Source of the DNA: Acidobacteriaceae bacterium
GTDB lineage: Bacteria; Acidobacteriota; Terriglobia; Terriglobales; Acidobacteriaceae
Reading direction: 5' to 3'
Assembly: GCA_003133425.1 (NCBI GenBank)
Contig: PKXI01000451.1
Span: 1 to 26,983, forward strand
Length of the DNA: 26,983 nt
Part shown: positions 17,651-26,802 of the stretch, piece by piece
Position numbering within the stretch: the first letter of the stretch is position 1
Layout: each line of letters begins with the position of its first letter
Program-made: the position numbers and the translations under genes
The notes under the pieces: generated by a model
Database searches by the model: none
What the model was told of the DNA's origin: nothing
The model's input: only the letters and a program-made list of their open reading frames with translations

Positions 17651-20035
17651 ATGAAGTTCCGATTTAGGACTGCGGCTGGGGCGCGGTGCATGTCGCCCGA
17701 TTTTATTCGAGCCATTCCGGTCTTGCTCATCCTGTCAGGAACTGTCAGCATTGCCCCGCAGATGCCCGGCCAGAAGGCGCCGGGTCCTCCGCCTGCGCGA
17801 GTCGAGCAAACTAGCCATGGCATCCGCGCGACTGCGGGCAACGAAATCCTTGAGGTCACCGTGTGTACTGACTCGGTGATTCATGTTGTCGCGACACCCG
17901 AACCTTCGGCTCCCGCCTCTCCGCGCCCGTGGATGCTCGACGCACTGCAATCCTGCCCCGGAGCGCCGTTCACCTTCACACAAGACGCGAGAGTGGCCAC
18001 CCTGAAGACCGCAAAGCTTGAGGTCACCGTCCATATCGAGCGCGGCAATCTCACTTTCCGGACCGCCGGCGGAGAATCGCTGCTGAACGAAGGCAACAGC
18101 ATACCGCGCACCTATGAGCCGGTCGAGCTCAATGGCGATCACACCTACCGCGTCACAGACCGCTTTTCTCCAACAATTACAGAGGCTCTCTACGGACTGG
18201 GTCAGCATCAGAGTGGCATGTTCAACTATCGAGGAGCGACAGTAGAGCTGGGTCAAAACAACACCGATGTCGCGATCCCCTTGTTGATTTCAAGCAAGGG
18301 CTACGGGTTGTTGTGGAACACGGCGGCGCTCACCTACTTCGACAATCGCTTCCCGCTCGATTTGAAGCTGACTTCCATCGCCGGCAAGTCGATCGATTAT
18401 TACTTCCTCTACGGCCCGGAGATTGACGGCATTCTCCGTGAGTACCGCACCATGACCGGCCACGCGCCCATGCTGCCGAAGTGGGCTTACGGATTCTTTC
18501 AATCGAAAGACCGCTATGTATCTCTCGACGAGATTCGCGGGATCGCGCAGCGCTATCGACAGGAGCATATCCCACTCGATGCAATAGTGCAGGACTGGTT
18601 CTGGTGGAAGACCGAGGGCGACCCAATCTTCAATTCCAACTATCACGACGTAGTGCAAGATCTCGACGCGCTACACAAAGAGAACGTACACGCCATGATC
18701 TCCGTATGGGGCCTGCTCGATCCCAAATCCGAAACGTACAAGATTCTGGATGCAAAGCACGAGCTCGTGGCTGGCGCGCACGTCTACGACGCCACCAACC
18801 CCGAGGCGCGCGACATCTACTGGGAGCATCTGCCCGGCAAGCTGCTGGCGCAGGGATGGGATGCATTCTGGCTTGATAGCGCCGAGCCCGAAGAATACTG
18901 GCCACACATGGGCGACGCCATCCTCAGCAGCCGTCAACTCGCAATCGGCAATGGCGCTGAATTCACCAACGTCTTCCCGTTCGAGCATACGCTTGGCGTG
19001 CAGAATCATTGGAAAGCCCAAAACCCGGGTAAGCGTGTCTTTCTGCTTACGCGGTCGGCGTTCCTGGGCCAGCAGCGCGTCGGCGCCACCGTCTGGTCGG
19101 GAGACGTCTACAGCACCTACTGGGGCTTGAGCCACCAGGTCCCTGCCGGTCTCAATTTCGCCCTGTCCGGGGCTCCATATTGGACCACCGACATTGGCGG
19201 ATACTGGCCGCCCCACGACGACCCTCTCGCCGATCCCGCGTTCCAGGAGCTTTACGCGCGCTGGTTCGAGTACGGCACGTTCTGCCCGATCTTTCGCACC
19301 CACGGCCACAGGCCGCTTAACGAGTTATGGAGCTTCGACAAAGTCGAGCCTATCCTGGTGAGCTACGACAAGCTGCGCTATCGCCTGATGCCGTATATCT
19401 ATTCGCTGGCCTGGAAAGTGACGAGCGAAGACTACACCATCCAGCGGCCGCTCGTGATGGACTGGCGAACCGACCCCAACACTTGGAATCTCGGCGACGA
19501 GTTCATGTTCGGTCCGGCCATCCTCGTCAATCCCGTGTTGAAGGCGAATACAACGAAACGAAACGTCTACCTTCCGGCGGCGCCTGCATGGTACGACTTC
19601 TGGACCGGCAAACTGCTCAACGGCAACCAGGAGATTGACGCCGATGCGCCCCTCGAACGATTACCTCTTTTCGTGCGCGCGGGTTCCATTGTCCCGATGG
19701 GTCCGCAAATAGAGTACGCCGCGCAGGATCCCGCAGTGCCCATCGAGCTTCGCATTTATCGTGGAGCCGATGGCAAATTCGATCTCTATGAAGATGGGGG
19801 CGACGGCTACGAGTACGAGAAAGGCGAGCACGCTGTGATTCCCATTCGCTGGGACGATCACACCGGCGTGCTGACAATCGGCGCTCGGGAAGGATCATTT
19901 CCGGGGATCGTCGAAGATCGCAGGTTTCGCGTCGTCTTGGTTGCGGACGGGCGCGGCGTCGGCGCTGACGTGACCAGCTCGGCGAACGCTGAAATAAGCT
20001 ACGAGGGCAAGGAAGTCAAGGCAACCATCAAGTAA
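17651..20035 (+). CDS. GH31 alpha-xylosidase/alpha-glucosidase family enzyme, exported
   Basis: 794 aa; ATG at 17651 follows GAAAGGTGA. The N-terminus has a basic region and a hydrophobic stretch (AIPVLLILSGTVSIA), consistent with a signal peptide. An N-terminal beta-sandwich ('FYGLGQHQSG'-like segment 'ALYGLGQHQSGMFNYRG') leads to the catalytic barrel: 'PKWAYGFFQSKDRY', 'LDAIVQDWFWW', nucleophile Asp409 in FWLDSAEPE and acid/base Asp485 in WSGDV. The GGYWPP loop, 'WFEYGTFCPIFRTHGH' and 'YIYSLAWKV' are also typical. Two C-terminal beta domains follow. The 'WLDSAEPE' and 'QDWFWW' forms resemble bacterial alpha-xylosidases that release xylose from xyloglucan oligosaccharides, so that activity is favoured, but alpha-glucosidase or other GH31 activities remain possible. 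The neighbouring acetylesterase and galactosidase/fucosidase genes support xyloglucan as a target. Confidence 0.9.
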   Translation: MKFRFRTAAGARCMSPDFIRAIPVLLILSGTVSIAPQMPGQKAPGPPPARVEQTSHGIRATAGNEILEVTVCTDSVIHVVATPEPSAPASPRPWMLDALQSCPGAPFTFTQDARVATLKTAKLEVTVHIERGNLTFRTAGGESLLNEGNSIPRTYEPVELNGDHTYRVTDRFSPTITEALYGLGQHQSGMFNYRGATVELGQNNTDVAIPLLISSKGYGLLWNTAALTYFDNRFPLDLKLTSIAGKSIDYYFLYGPEIDGILREYRTMTGHAPMLPKWAYGFFQSKDRYVSLDEIRGIAQRYRQEHIPLDAIVQDWFWWKTEGDPIFNSNYHDVVQDLDALHKENVHAMISVWGLLDPKSETYKILDAKHELVAGAHVYDATNPEARDIYWEHLPGKLLAQGWDAFWLDSAEPEEYWPHMGDAILSSRQLAIGNGAEFTNVFPFEHTLGVQNHWKAQNPGKRVFLLTRSAFLGQQRVGATVWSGDVYSTYWGLSHQVPAGLNFALSGAPYWTTDIGGYWPPHDDPLADPAFQELYARWFEYGTFCPIFRTHGHRPLNELWSFDKVEPILVSYDKLRYRLMPYIYSLAWKVTSEDYTIQRPLVMDWRTDPNTWNLGDEFMFGPAILVNPVLKANTTKRNVYLPAAPAWYDFWTGKLLNGNQEIDADAPLERLPLFVRAGSIVPMGPQIEYAAQDPAVPIELRIYRGADGKFDLYEDGGDGYEYEKGEHAVIPIRWDDHTGVLTIGAREGSFPGIVEDRRFRVVLVADGRGVGADVTSSANAEISYEGKEVKATIK

Positions 20036-20111
20036 TTTGCGTCTGCGCCGGACTTTGCAAAGAAGGGTCCGCGCCGCGCTCACATTTGCTTCGCGGGAAA
20101 GAAGGCTGATC

Positions 20112-21680
20112 ATGACGCATTGCAAACTCTCGCTTCTGCTGGCTGCTGTATTGTGTGCGCCTTTGGCCGCCCAGTGTGAATCGGCCGACCCCTGTGCCGC
20201 TCTCGCTGGCCTCAAGATCGACGGCGTCGAAATCACCAAGGCCGCGCTCGTAACCGCCGGAACCACCGTCCCACCGCCGTACCCAGGTGCTTCGGGCATT
20301 GGCCCGTTGCCCGCACATTGCGGAGTCGATGGTGTCATCAATCGCCGGCGGGGCGCAGACGGCCAGGAGTTCGGCATCGGCTTCGCTCTTGCTTTACCCG
20401 AGACTGCTTCCTGGAACGGCGACTTCATGATGCAGGGCGGCGGAGGCGGCAATGGCATCGTCTCCTATCCAGCGGGTGCGAACTACTCCGGCGACAAGTC
20501 TGCACTCTCTCGCGGATTCGCCGTCGCCAGCACCGATACAGGACACAAAGCAAAAACAGGCGCCTTCGACTTTTCTTTCATGCGCGACCAGCAGGCCTAT
20601 CTCGACTTCGCTTTTCTCGCCAACGCTGAAGTCGCTGGAGTGGCGAAACAGATCATCGCAACCTATTACAGCAAACCCGCGGCGTACTCCTATTTCGTCG
20701 GCTGCTCGACTGGCGGGCGCGAAGGCATGATCCTCTCGCAACGTTATCCCTCGGCCTTCAACGGCATTGTTTCGGGCGACCCGGCCATGCGCACAGGCCT
20801 TTCCAATCTAGCCATCGGCCAATGGATCCCTGTTGCATATAACCAGGCCGCGCCCAAAGACACCTCCGGCAAGCCGCAGATCGATAAGTTTCTCACGGAC
20901 AGCGATCGCTCGCTCTTCATGGACGCACTCATGAAGCAGTGCGACGCAAAAGATGGCGTCGCCGACGGCATGATCTCCGACCCCCTCGGCTGCGAGTTCG
21001 ATCCTGCAGTGCTCGCCTGCAAGGCCAGCCAGAAAGAAGAGTGCATCGCGCCTGAAAAAATCAGCGCCATCAAGAAAGCCTTCGCCGGACCGAAGAACGC
21101 ATATGGCACTCAGGTCTATCCCGGCTTCCTTTATGACGGGGGCATTGCGATGAAGGGTTTTGTCTCAGGATTGCTGGCCATGGGACCAAGCGGCATCTTC
21201 GGCCTCTACACCAGCGCCACGGAAATCGACGTAGACCAGCTCGCGCTCCATGCCTCCGATCCACTCGTCGAGCCCGCCTCCACAAATCTCACAACCTTCT
21301 CTCTTAGCGGAGGTAAGCTCATCTTCTTCCACGGCGACAGCGATCCGTGGTTCTCACCGCTTGACACGCTTGACTATTACAAATCCCTTGCCGCAAGCAA
21401 CGGGGGTGCAGACAAGGTTGCCGAGTGGAGCCGAATGTTTCTTGTCCCGGGCATGGCACATTGTGGCGGTGGGCCCGCTCTCGATCACTTCGACATGCTC
21501 TCCGCCGTCGTAGACTGGGTCGAGAAGGGGACGGCGCCCGATTCCATTATCGCCACCGGTCAGGCATTCCCAGGACGCAGCCGCCCGCTCTGCGCCTATC
21601 CAAAGCACGCGCAGTACAACGGAAACGGTGACACCCAGGACGCCCGCAACTTCCAATGCCAGGGCCCCGCACATCAATAG
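20112..21680 (+). CDS. Tannase/feruloyl esterase family protein, exported
   Basis: 522 aa from the ATG at 20112, preceded by AGAAGG. The same frame is open to 20037 but that part is arginine-rich and lies before the signal peptide. Signal peptide residues 1-21 (KLSLLLAAVLCAPLAA). The mature protein shows the full CS-D-HC signature of the tannase/feruloyl esterase family (PF07519): Cys198-Ser199 in GCSTGGREG, Asp411 in GDSDPWFSP and His450-Cys451 in MAHCGGG. The adjacent cysteines are expected to form a disulfide that brings Ser and His together. The lid region between about 230 and 380 is rich in further cysteines ('GCEFDPAVLACKASQKEECI'), as in family members. It probably releases ferulate or related phenolic acids from arabinose side chains, which fits the arabinofuranosidase neighbours. 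The next start is 16 bases after the stop. Confidence 0.92.
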   Translation: MTHCKLSLLLAAVLCAPLAAQCESADPCAALAGLKIDGVEITKAALVTAGTTVPPPYPGASGIGPLPAHCGVDGVINRRRGADGQEFGIGFALALPETASWNGDFMMQGGGGGNGIVSYPAGANYSGDKSALSRGFAVASTDTGHKAKTGAFDFSFMRDQQAYLDFAFLANAEVAGVAKQIIATYYSKPAAYSYFVGCSTGGREGMILSQRYPSAFNGIVSGDPAMRTGLSNLAIGQWIPVAYNQAAPKDTSGKPQIDKFLTDSDRSLFMDALMKQCDAKDGVADGMISDPLGCEFDPAVLACKASQKEECIAPEKISAIKKAFAGPKNAYGTQVYPGFLYDGGIAMKGFVSGLLAMGPSGIFGLYTSATEIDVDQLALHASDPLVEPASTNLTTFSLSGGKLIFFHGDSDPWFSPLDTLDYYKSLAASNGGADKVAEWSRMFLVPGMAHCGGGPALDHFDMLSAVVDWVEKGTAPDSIIATGQAFPGRSRPLCAYPKHAQYNGNGDTQDARNFQCQGPAHQ

Positions 21681-21696
21681 CAAGAGGTTTGCAGTC

Positions 21697-23712
21697 ATGA
21701 GTTCCAGATCCATTCCCAGACACATTTACTGCGCAGCTCTCGCGGCCGCGATGTTGCTTGCGGCCAGTGCTGGCGCATGTGCGCAGCCCACGCTTGGTCA
21801 AGCGACATCTGCTGCGGTTGCCAAGCCACTTCCGTCCGTCAGCCCTCTCTTTGGCGACAACATGGTCCTGCAGCGCGGCAAGCCCGACACCATTTGGGGC
21901 TGGTCCGCCCCGGGCGATACCGTCCGAGTGCAGATCGGCGAAAACACCGCAACCGGCACCGCCGGCCCCGATCGCCGGTGGCAGGTGAAGATTCAGCCGC
22001 CTGCGCCCGGTGGACCCTATACCGTGAAGATAACCGGCCATCAAAGCGCTGAACTGCACAATGTTCTCGTCGGCGACGTGTGGCTCTGCGGCGGGCAATC
22101 CAACATGGGGCTGCCTCTACGGTTCACAAAGAATGCTGATGAGGAGATCAAGGCGGCCAACCACCCCGACATTCGCTTCTTCACCGTCGGCGGTCATCCC
22201 GCCTACCACCATGTCGATGTGATCGATGGCGACTGGCGCGTCGTCTCGCCCGAAACCGCAAGCTGGATCTCCGCCGTCGGCTACTATTTCGCTCGAAAGG
22301 TCGAGCAGGAGATGCACATTCCCATCGGCATCGTCGTGGACTCGGTGGGCGGTACTCCGGCCGAGGCGTGGGCGAGCGCCGCCGCGCTCGGTCCGCTCCA
22401 TGACTTCGATGTCCCACTTGCCGAGCTTGACCGGCTGAAAGCCGAAAACGCGCCCGAATACGGTAGCTACATCACGCACTGGTATGACCAGTACGACACG
22501 GGCCAGAAGAACAATTGGGCCGCTTACGATTACGATGACTCGGCGTGGAAATCGGTGCCAATCCCCGGCGGATTCGCGGAACTGGGCGTGCCCGATACAC
22601 CGGCCGTTGTCTGGTTCCGCAAGGAGATCACTCTCCCCGACCCGCTTCCTGCGGGACGCGCCATGCTCAACCTCGGCGAGATTGAGCGTATGGACACGGT
22701 CTTCATCAACGGCAAATCCGTGGGCGGCAGTGCATGGGTCGAGAACCCACGCGTGTATCCGGTGAGCGGCGCTCTCAAGGCCGGCAAGAATGTAATCGCC
22801 ATTCGCGTTCTCAAAACCAAGCCCGATGGCGGTTTTCTCTCCAAGCCTGAAGATCTGCATCTCTCGCTCGGCGATCAGAGCAATATTCCTCTTGCCGGCG
22901 AGTGGAAAGCAAAGCTCAGTGTCGATGCGCGTCCACCGCAGCCGCTGCCAATCGCTTACGAGAACTGGCCTGTGATGCCGACCGTCCTGTACGAAGGCAT
23001 GCTTGCGCCGATCGCCCCACTCTCTCTCAGCGGCGCCATCTGGTATCAGGGCGAGCAGAACTCACCGCGCGGCTACCAGTATCGCAAGATTCTCCCAGCC
23101 ATGATCGCCGACTGGCGCTCGCTCTTCGGTCAGGGCGATTTCCCCTTCTACATCGTCAGCTTGCCCGCATTCACGATACGCAGCCCCGTTCCCGTCGACG
23201 GCGACGAATGGACCGAAACGCGGGAGTCGCAAGCGCTGACTGCGGCGGCGGTTCCAAACACCTGCCTCGCCATCACCATCGACACCGGAGACCCTGACAA
23301 CATCCACGCAAAAGTCAAACAGCCAGTGGGTGAGCGGCTGGCATTGTGTGCACTAGCTAACTACTACGGAGAGCATGTTGTTTACGCCGGGCCAACGCTC
23401 GAGTCCGTAGACCGGCTGCCGGATGCGATCCGATTGCACTTCGCACATGCGGAGGGCGGCCTCGTAGTAAAGGGAACCAAGTTGGAAGAGTTTGCAATTG
23501 CGGGCGATGACCGGAAGTGGTACTGGGCCGATGCGCGGATCGAGGGCTCGTCGGTGGTCGTCTCGTCTCCTTCAGTCCCCAATCCAAAAGAAGTTCGCTA
23601 CGCATGGCAGTCCAATCCGGCTGCAACTTTTTTCAACGGAGCGGGCCTGCCTGCCGGTCCCTTCCGCTCGGACAATTGGCCCGGTATGACGGAGGGACAT
23701 CGGCCATATTGA
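21697..23712 (+). CDS. SGNH acetylesterase, sialate O-acetylesterase-like (CE20-type)
   Basis: 671 aa from the ATG at 21697, preceded by AGAGG; the frame is open upstream but that part overlaps the tannase gene. Signal peptide residues 1-29 end near ACA|QP. 'VSPLFGDNMVLQRGKPDTIWGWSAPG' is the conserved start of the family, followed by the SGNH block I with nucleophile Ser135 in CGGQSNM, 'GTPAEAWAS', then 'SGAIWYQGEQN' (block III) and 'DNIHAKVKQPVGERLA', which supplies the Asp/His pair. The SGNH domain is split by a jelly-roll-like insert at about 265-415 ('WFRKEITLPDP', 'MDTVFINGKSVGGS'). This split layout matches CE20 enzymes, shown in Xanthomonas to deacetylate xyloglucan. Automated databases usually call it sialate O-acetylesterase; sialic acid is unlikely here given the neighbours (inference). 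Last gene of the rightward operon. Confidence 0.88.
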   Translation: MSSRSIPRHIYCAALAAAMLLAASAGACAQPTLGQATSAAVAKPLPSVSPLFGDNMVLQRGKPDTIWGWSAPGDTVRVQIGENTATGTAGPDRRWQVKIQPPAPGGPYTVKITGHQSAELHNVLVGDVWLCGGQSNMGLPLRFTKNADEEIKAANHPDIRFFTVGGHPAYHHVDVIDGDWRVVSPETASWISAVGYYFARKVEQEMHIPIGIVVDSVGGTPAEAWASAAALGPLHDFDVPLAELDRLKAENAPEYGSYITHWYDQYDTGQKNNWAAYDYDDSAWKSVPIPGGFAELGVPDTPAVVWFRKEITLPDPLPAGRAMLNLGEIERMDTVFINGKSVGGSAWVENPRVYPVSGALKAGKNVIAIRVLKTKPDGGFLSKPEDLHLSLGDQSNIPLAGEWKAKLSVDARPPQPLPIAYENWPVMPTVLYEGMLAPIAPLSLSGAIWYQGEQNSPRGYQYRKILPAMIADWRSLFGQGDFPFYIVSLPAFTIRSPVPVDGDEWTETRESQALTAAAVPNTCLAITIDTGDPDNIHAKVKQPVGERLALCALANYYGEHVVYAGPTLESVDRLPDAIRLHFAHAEGGLVVKGTKLEEFAIAGDDRKWYWADARIEGSSVVVSSPSVPNPKEVRYAWQSNPAATFFNGAGLPAGPFRSDNWPGMTEGHRPY

Positions 23713-23808
23713 CGCTTCGTCGTAGTTTCCGTGAATGGCACTACGCGCTCAAGTGGATTGCCGCTGCCATATGCAAGCAATGGCAATCCCAGACCCTGCG
23801 GCGTATGA

Positions 23809-24093
23809 GAATTCATCTCGCCTGGTTCGCGAAAAGACGAGAGAATCCAATGGCGCCAATCTGGCAGCTTACCGATCTGGATCGCTACATCGGCCGCACT
23901 ATGGCTGCTGGCGAATGTCTATTCGCTCATCGCCTTCGTGCCGGTAAACAACCGTATTAAATCGCGGGAAAAGTCCACTCCGCCTCCCGATTGGAAGACG
24001 TACCGGCGTAGATGGGATATGCATCATCGCTGGCGTGTTGTCCTCCTCACGATAGCTTTCGCGTGTCTAATCGTGGGATCCGTTAGCAAGTAG
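23809..24093 (+). pseudogene. DUF1772 membrane protein remnant (C-terminal part only)
   Basis: A 94-codon open stretch ending at TAG 24091-24093 reads as the C-terminal half of a DUF1772 (anthrone oxygenase-like) protein: a hydrophobic helix 'ALWLLANVYSLIAFVPVNN', then 'PPPDWKTYRRRWDMHHRWRV' and a last helix 'VLLTIAFACLIVGSV'. The P-V-N-N and R-W-D-x-H-H-R-W-R pattern is characteristic of the family. The frame is closed by TGA at 23806-23808, and there is no start codon before the conserved region; the first ATG lies inside the RWDMHH motif. The N-terminal half (first two helices) is not found in other frames nearby. It is therefore a decayed gene rather than a small functional protein. Confidence 0.6.
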
Positions 24094-24099
24094 TCATCT

Positions 24100-24121
24100 T
24101 TGGCCTTATCCCCAAGGCCAA
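24100..24121. terminator. Perfect hairpin after the DUF1772 remnant
   Basis: TTGGCCTT and AAGGCCAA form an 8-bp perfect stem around the loop ATCCCC. It starts 7 bases after the remnant's stop codon, where a terminator would be expected, but only a weak ATTT follows, so it may be an old or inefficient terminator or another inverted repeat. Confidence 0.35.
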
Positions 24122-24736
24122 GGTCATTTGCGAATTCGCGGCGGAAGGCGCTGGCATCGAAATCATCCAAAATCAGAGGTTTCTCCGCTCAATGCTGGGC
24201 ATGCCCTGCGTTGGCAATGCCAATGCGCTTATTGAACGCGGGTCTGGCCATCAGTGCGGGCTACTCCTCATAAAGTGCTCTAGGGTTTGCCGATTTCCAA
24301 TGGGTGACTATGCACCTGGACGAAATGTCGGCTTTGCGTCAAGTTGGTTTCGTGGAAACGAGCCCGTCCTCCATTTGCAGCGAAGCCGGTTTTACGGCAA
24401 GTTGCCAAGGCAGTAGACCAATGTGAATAGATCGATGAGCCCATTGGGCTGTTGGCAACAGTTGATTTTTCGGGTCACGGCATTTCGCCGGGCCCTATGC
24501 GGCTTCACGTTACAACTTCCGGGTTGCTGGGTGGCTCGTCCTTTGCGCTCGGGTAAGAGAGCAGCTGCGCGCCTAAGGGAGCTCTTCTTGGGCGAAATAG
24601 CCTTCGAGACACAGGTCTACTGGCATAGCCTCCGAAACGACCCATTCTGGAACGTAACGGAGGTTGTGCAATTAGGCCAGCTTCCATATCGGCTTCGGAT
24701 GCAAAGAAAAACTTCAAGGCTTATGTTATGACGATG
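24122..24736. other. Unassigned intergenic stretch, no recognisable gene
   Basis: About 615 bases between the DUF1772 remnant and the glycosyltransferase gene. Short open frames exist on both strands (for example 24192-24416 and 24423-24731 on plus, 24505-24717 on minus), but none has a convincing ribosome site, family motif or consistent codon usage. One plus-strand frame stays open from the remnant's end through 24416, hinting at a further decayed gene. A small ATGAC/GTCAT inverted repeat sits at the glycosyltransferase 3' end. I see no insertion sequence ends or RNA gene. Confidence 0.4.
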
Positions 24737-26719
24737 TCATGGATGCAGCTTCCGCTCTAAATCCGGCACAAACAGCGGCTGGGCGTCGGCTTCCAATCGA
24801 TGCGCCGCCACCAGCGCCAATTCATAGGCGGCTCGTGCACTTTCCTTATCGCCTAATGCCGTCTGGGCGTCTCCCAAGGCTGTCTGCGCCAGCAAATTCT
24901 CCGGCTGCCAAGCGACAGCCGTCTTTGCCGCAACCAAAGCCTCTGCGGGTCTTTTCTGCCTCAGCAGGATATTCGACTTTTGGACTGCTCCCAACGCCGC
25001 CGCTTCATGCACATCGAAATCGCCATGGTACACAAACACACTGTGATCGATCTGCTCCGCCATTGGCATCCACCGAAATCGCTCGAAGACATTCAACTGG
25101 TCGCTGGGCCAGTCACAGGCTTCCAGATCGTCTGCGCTTAACAGGAGGTTGCCATGGATGGTTTCTGGCACGTCGACTGGCAGGATCTCCCATTCGGTAT
25201 GAGCCGTAGGCAGCGGGTGGCAGGGAATGCCGTAGGCTTGCGGACGAAGGTCAGGATAAGCGGAATAGGCGAACCAGCACTCCTCGCCAGGATGGGCGTC
25301 AACCCATTGCTTGACGTGTGGCAGTTGCTGCGCCCAATCCACACTGGAGTCGCTCAGGTATTTGTGTGTGTTTGCCGCTCCGCCCCAGGCTTCGTTGGCG
25401 TACGCCATCTCTGCCGGGAACACAGCCATGGCAGAAACGACATGACACGCCACCAATCCTCCACCGATCCAAATCCAGCGTCGGCTATGCTGCGCAAGCG
25501 CTGTGAGACCCGCTGCTGCCAGCAACGCGGCCAATGGATACAAGAACAGAACATGACGAGTGCCGATGTTCATACCGCTGAGGATCGCCGCAGCAAGATA
25601 GATAGCTCCAGGCACAACCAGGTACGCCAATTCTCTTCTCTGCCTGAGCCGCCTGCTGACGAGCGCAATACCGGCCAAAACCACCAGACCGATCAAGCCC
25701 AGTGAGGTCTTGATGGACAGCGCGACTGGAAAGTACCACCAAACACCGTGAGGATAGTCGTGCCCTAGCAGGAAGATGGCATACTGCTGCGCTGCATAGT
25801 GGATGTCAGTTATCCCCATCAGGTAGGATTCCGGCAGCAACCGCCAGTTGGCGAGATGTCCTATCATCCAACCGTTCACCCCCTTGAGGGGTGCAGCGTA
25901 TTCGCTCAGCGTCGGGTTCATCACCAGCCCTGCCGGTCTGGCCGCATAGCGAAAACCGTAGAAAGCCCAGAGGACCACAACCGCCAGGACCACGATGGCT
26001 GCAAGTCCGCCAAACAGTGTCCCAGCCATCCGCTTGCGCTGTCCCCGCTCGGCACAGGCGATCTCTACCAGCGTCAATCCCAGCAGCATCGGAGCCAGCA
26101 AAATCCCGCTGTGCTTGGCCGACAGCGTGAGCCCCGCGGCCAGGCCGGTCAGCAACAGACGAATCACAGATGGCTGCCTTGCGTAACGGTAGAAGCAAAA
26201 GATTGTGGCCAGAAAGAAGCAAGCGACTCCCATATCGGTCGTGACCAGATCACTGTTGGCCAACACATTGGGCTCGAAGACCACCAAGAGCAAAGCCAGC
26301 AAACCGGCGGACTCGCCAAAGAGCTTGCTCCCCATCAGAAAGACCATCACTGAGAGGCCCACGGCAAAGACACCTGGTGCGAGGCGCATGCGGAAGAGCA
26401 GGAGATGCGTTGGGCCATCATTACGTTCCATAAAATCGCGGCCATCCCGGTACGCCTCACCCTTGAACATTCGGTGTTGCAGCGGAGGTACCCAAAGCTT
26501 CTCCTGCAGCAGAGGCAGTGTGGCCACCAGCTTGACCAGCGGCGGATGCTCGGGATTCAGACCGTAGTCGCCGGTATGCCACATCATGTAGCCGGCGAAA
26601 ATATGGTCGCCCTCATCAAAGGTGAGCGACTCGCCATGAACGATGATCGCAATCAGGATCATCTGCAAGATGATCAATCCGCCTGCAAAGGCCCAGGCAG
26701 GCACTTTCAATCTATTCAT
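24737..26719 (-). CDS. PMT_2-type membrane glycosyltransferase with C-terminal TPR segment
   Basis: 660 aa; ATG at 26719 has AGGG close upstream and GGAGG about 10 bases upstream. The first membrane segment (FAGGLIILQMILIAIIV) is followed by a periplasmic loop with 'SLTFDEGDHIFAGYMMW' and 'GLNPEHPPLVKL', the conserved acidic and E-H-P-P motifs of the PMT/ArnT-like superfamily (PMT_2, GT39/GT83 type). About nine more hydrophobic segments run to residue 440 ('FFLATIFCFYRYAR', 'LAAIVVLAVVVLWAFYGF', 'MNIGTRHVLFLYPLAALLAAAGL'). A soluble periplasmic domain follows, ending in TPR-like helices at about 575-640 ('NILLRQKRPAEALVAAKTAVAWQPEN'). Such enzymes move a sugar from a polyprenyl-phosphate donor onto protein or lipid on the outer face of the inner membrane; the acceptor here is unknown. 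It is monocistronic in view and opposes the glycan operon, so there is no sign of a shared role. Confidence 0.88.
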   Translation of the reverse strand: MNRLKVPAWAFAGGLIILQMILIAIIVHGESLTFDEGDHIFAGYMMWHTGDYGLNPEHPPLVKLVATLPLLQEKLWVPPLQHRMFKGEAYRDGRDFMERNDGPTHLLLFRMRLAPGVFAVGLSVMVFLMGSKLFGESAGLLALLLVVFEPNVLANSDLVTTDMGVACFFLATIFCFYRYARQPSVIRLLLTGLAAGLTLSAKHSGILLAPMLLGLTLVEIACAERGQRKRMAGTLFGGLAAIVVLAVVVLWAFYGFRYAARPAGLVMNPTLSEYAAPLKGVNGWMIGHLANWRLLPESYLMGITDIHYAAQQYAIFLLGHDYPHGVWWYFPVALSIKTSLGLIGLVVLAGIALVSRRLRQRRELAYLVVPGAIYLAAAILSGMNIGTRHVLFLYPLAALLAAAGLTALAQHSRRWIWIGGGLVACHVVSAMAVFPAEMAYANEAWGGAANTHKYLSDSSVDWAQQLPHVKQWVDAHPGEECWFAYSAYPDLRPQAYGIPCHPLPTAHTEWEILPVDVPETIHGNLLLSADDLEACDWPSDQLNVFERFRWMPMAEQIDHSVFVYHGDFDVHEAAALGAVQKSNILLRQKRPAEALVAAKTAVAWQPENLLAQTALGDAQTALGDKESARAAYELALVAAHRLEADAQPLFVPDLERKLHP

Positions 26720-26796
26720 CGACCCTACGCCTCCGCAGATTTACGGATGAGATGCTGTAGCTAATGAAAACGCTATGCGCAACTATTCGCGCCTCC

Positions 26797-26802
26797 ATTA
26801 TA
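26797..26802 (-). promoter_or_regulatory. Candidate -10 element for the glycosyltransferase gene
   Basis: A perfect TATAAT on the minus strand, about 78 bases before the gene start. No good -35 lies at 16-18 bases spacing, so support is limited to the hexamer and its position. The rest of 26803-26983 holds no gene I can support; it is AT-richer than the coding parts, as a promoter-bearing intergenic region would be. Confidence 0.35.

Noticed and set aside
21628..21696. Longer start for the CE20-like gene
   Set aside because: Overlaps the tannase gene end; the start at 21697 has AGAGG and a signal peptide directly after it.
21697..23712. Reading the last operon gene as a true sialic-acid esterase
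   Set aside because: No sialidase, sialate lyase or transporter is near, and all neighbours act on plant-type polysaccharides.
24192..24731. Two small plus-strand frames (24192-24416, 24423-24731)
   Set aside because: No known motif, no convincing ribosome site and irregular codon use; kept only as unassigned sequence.
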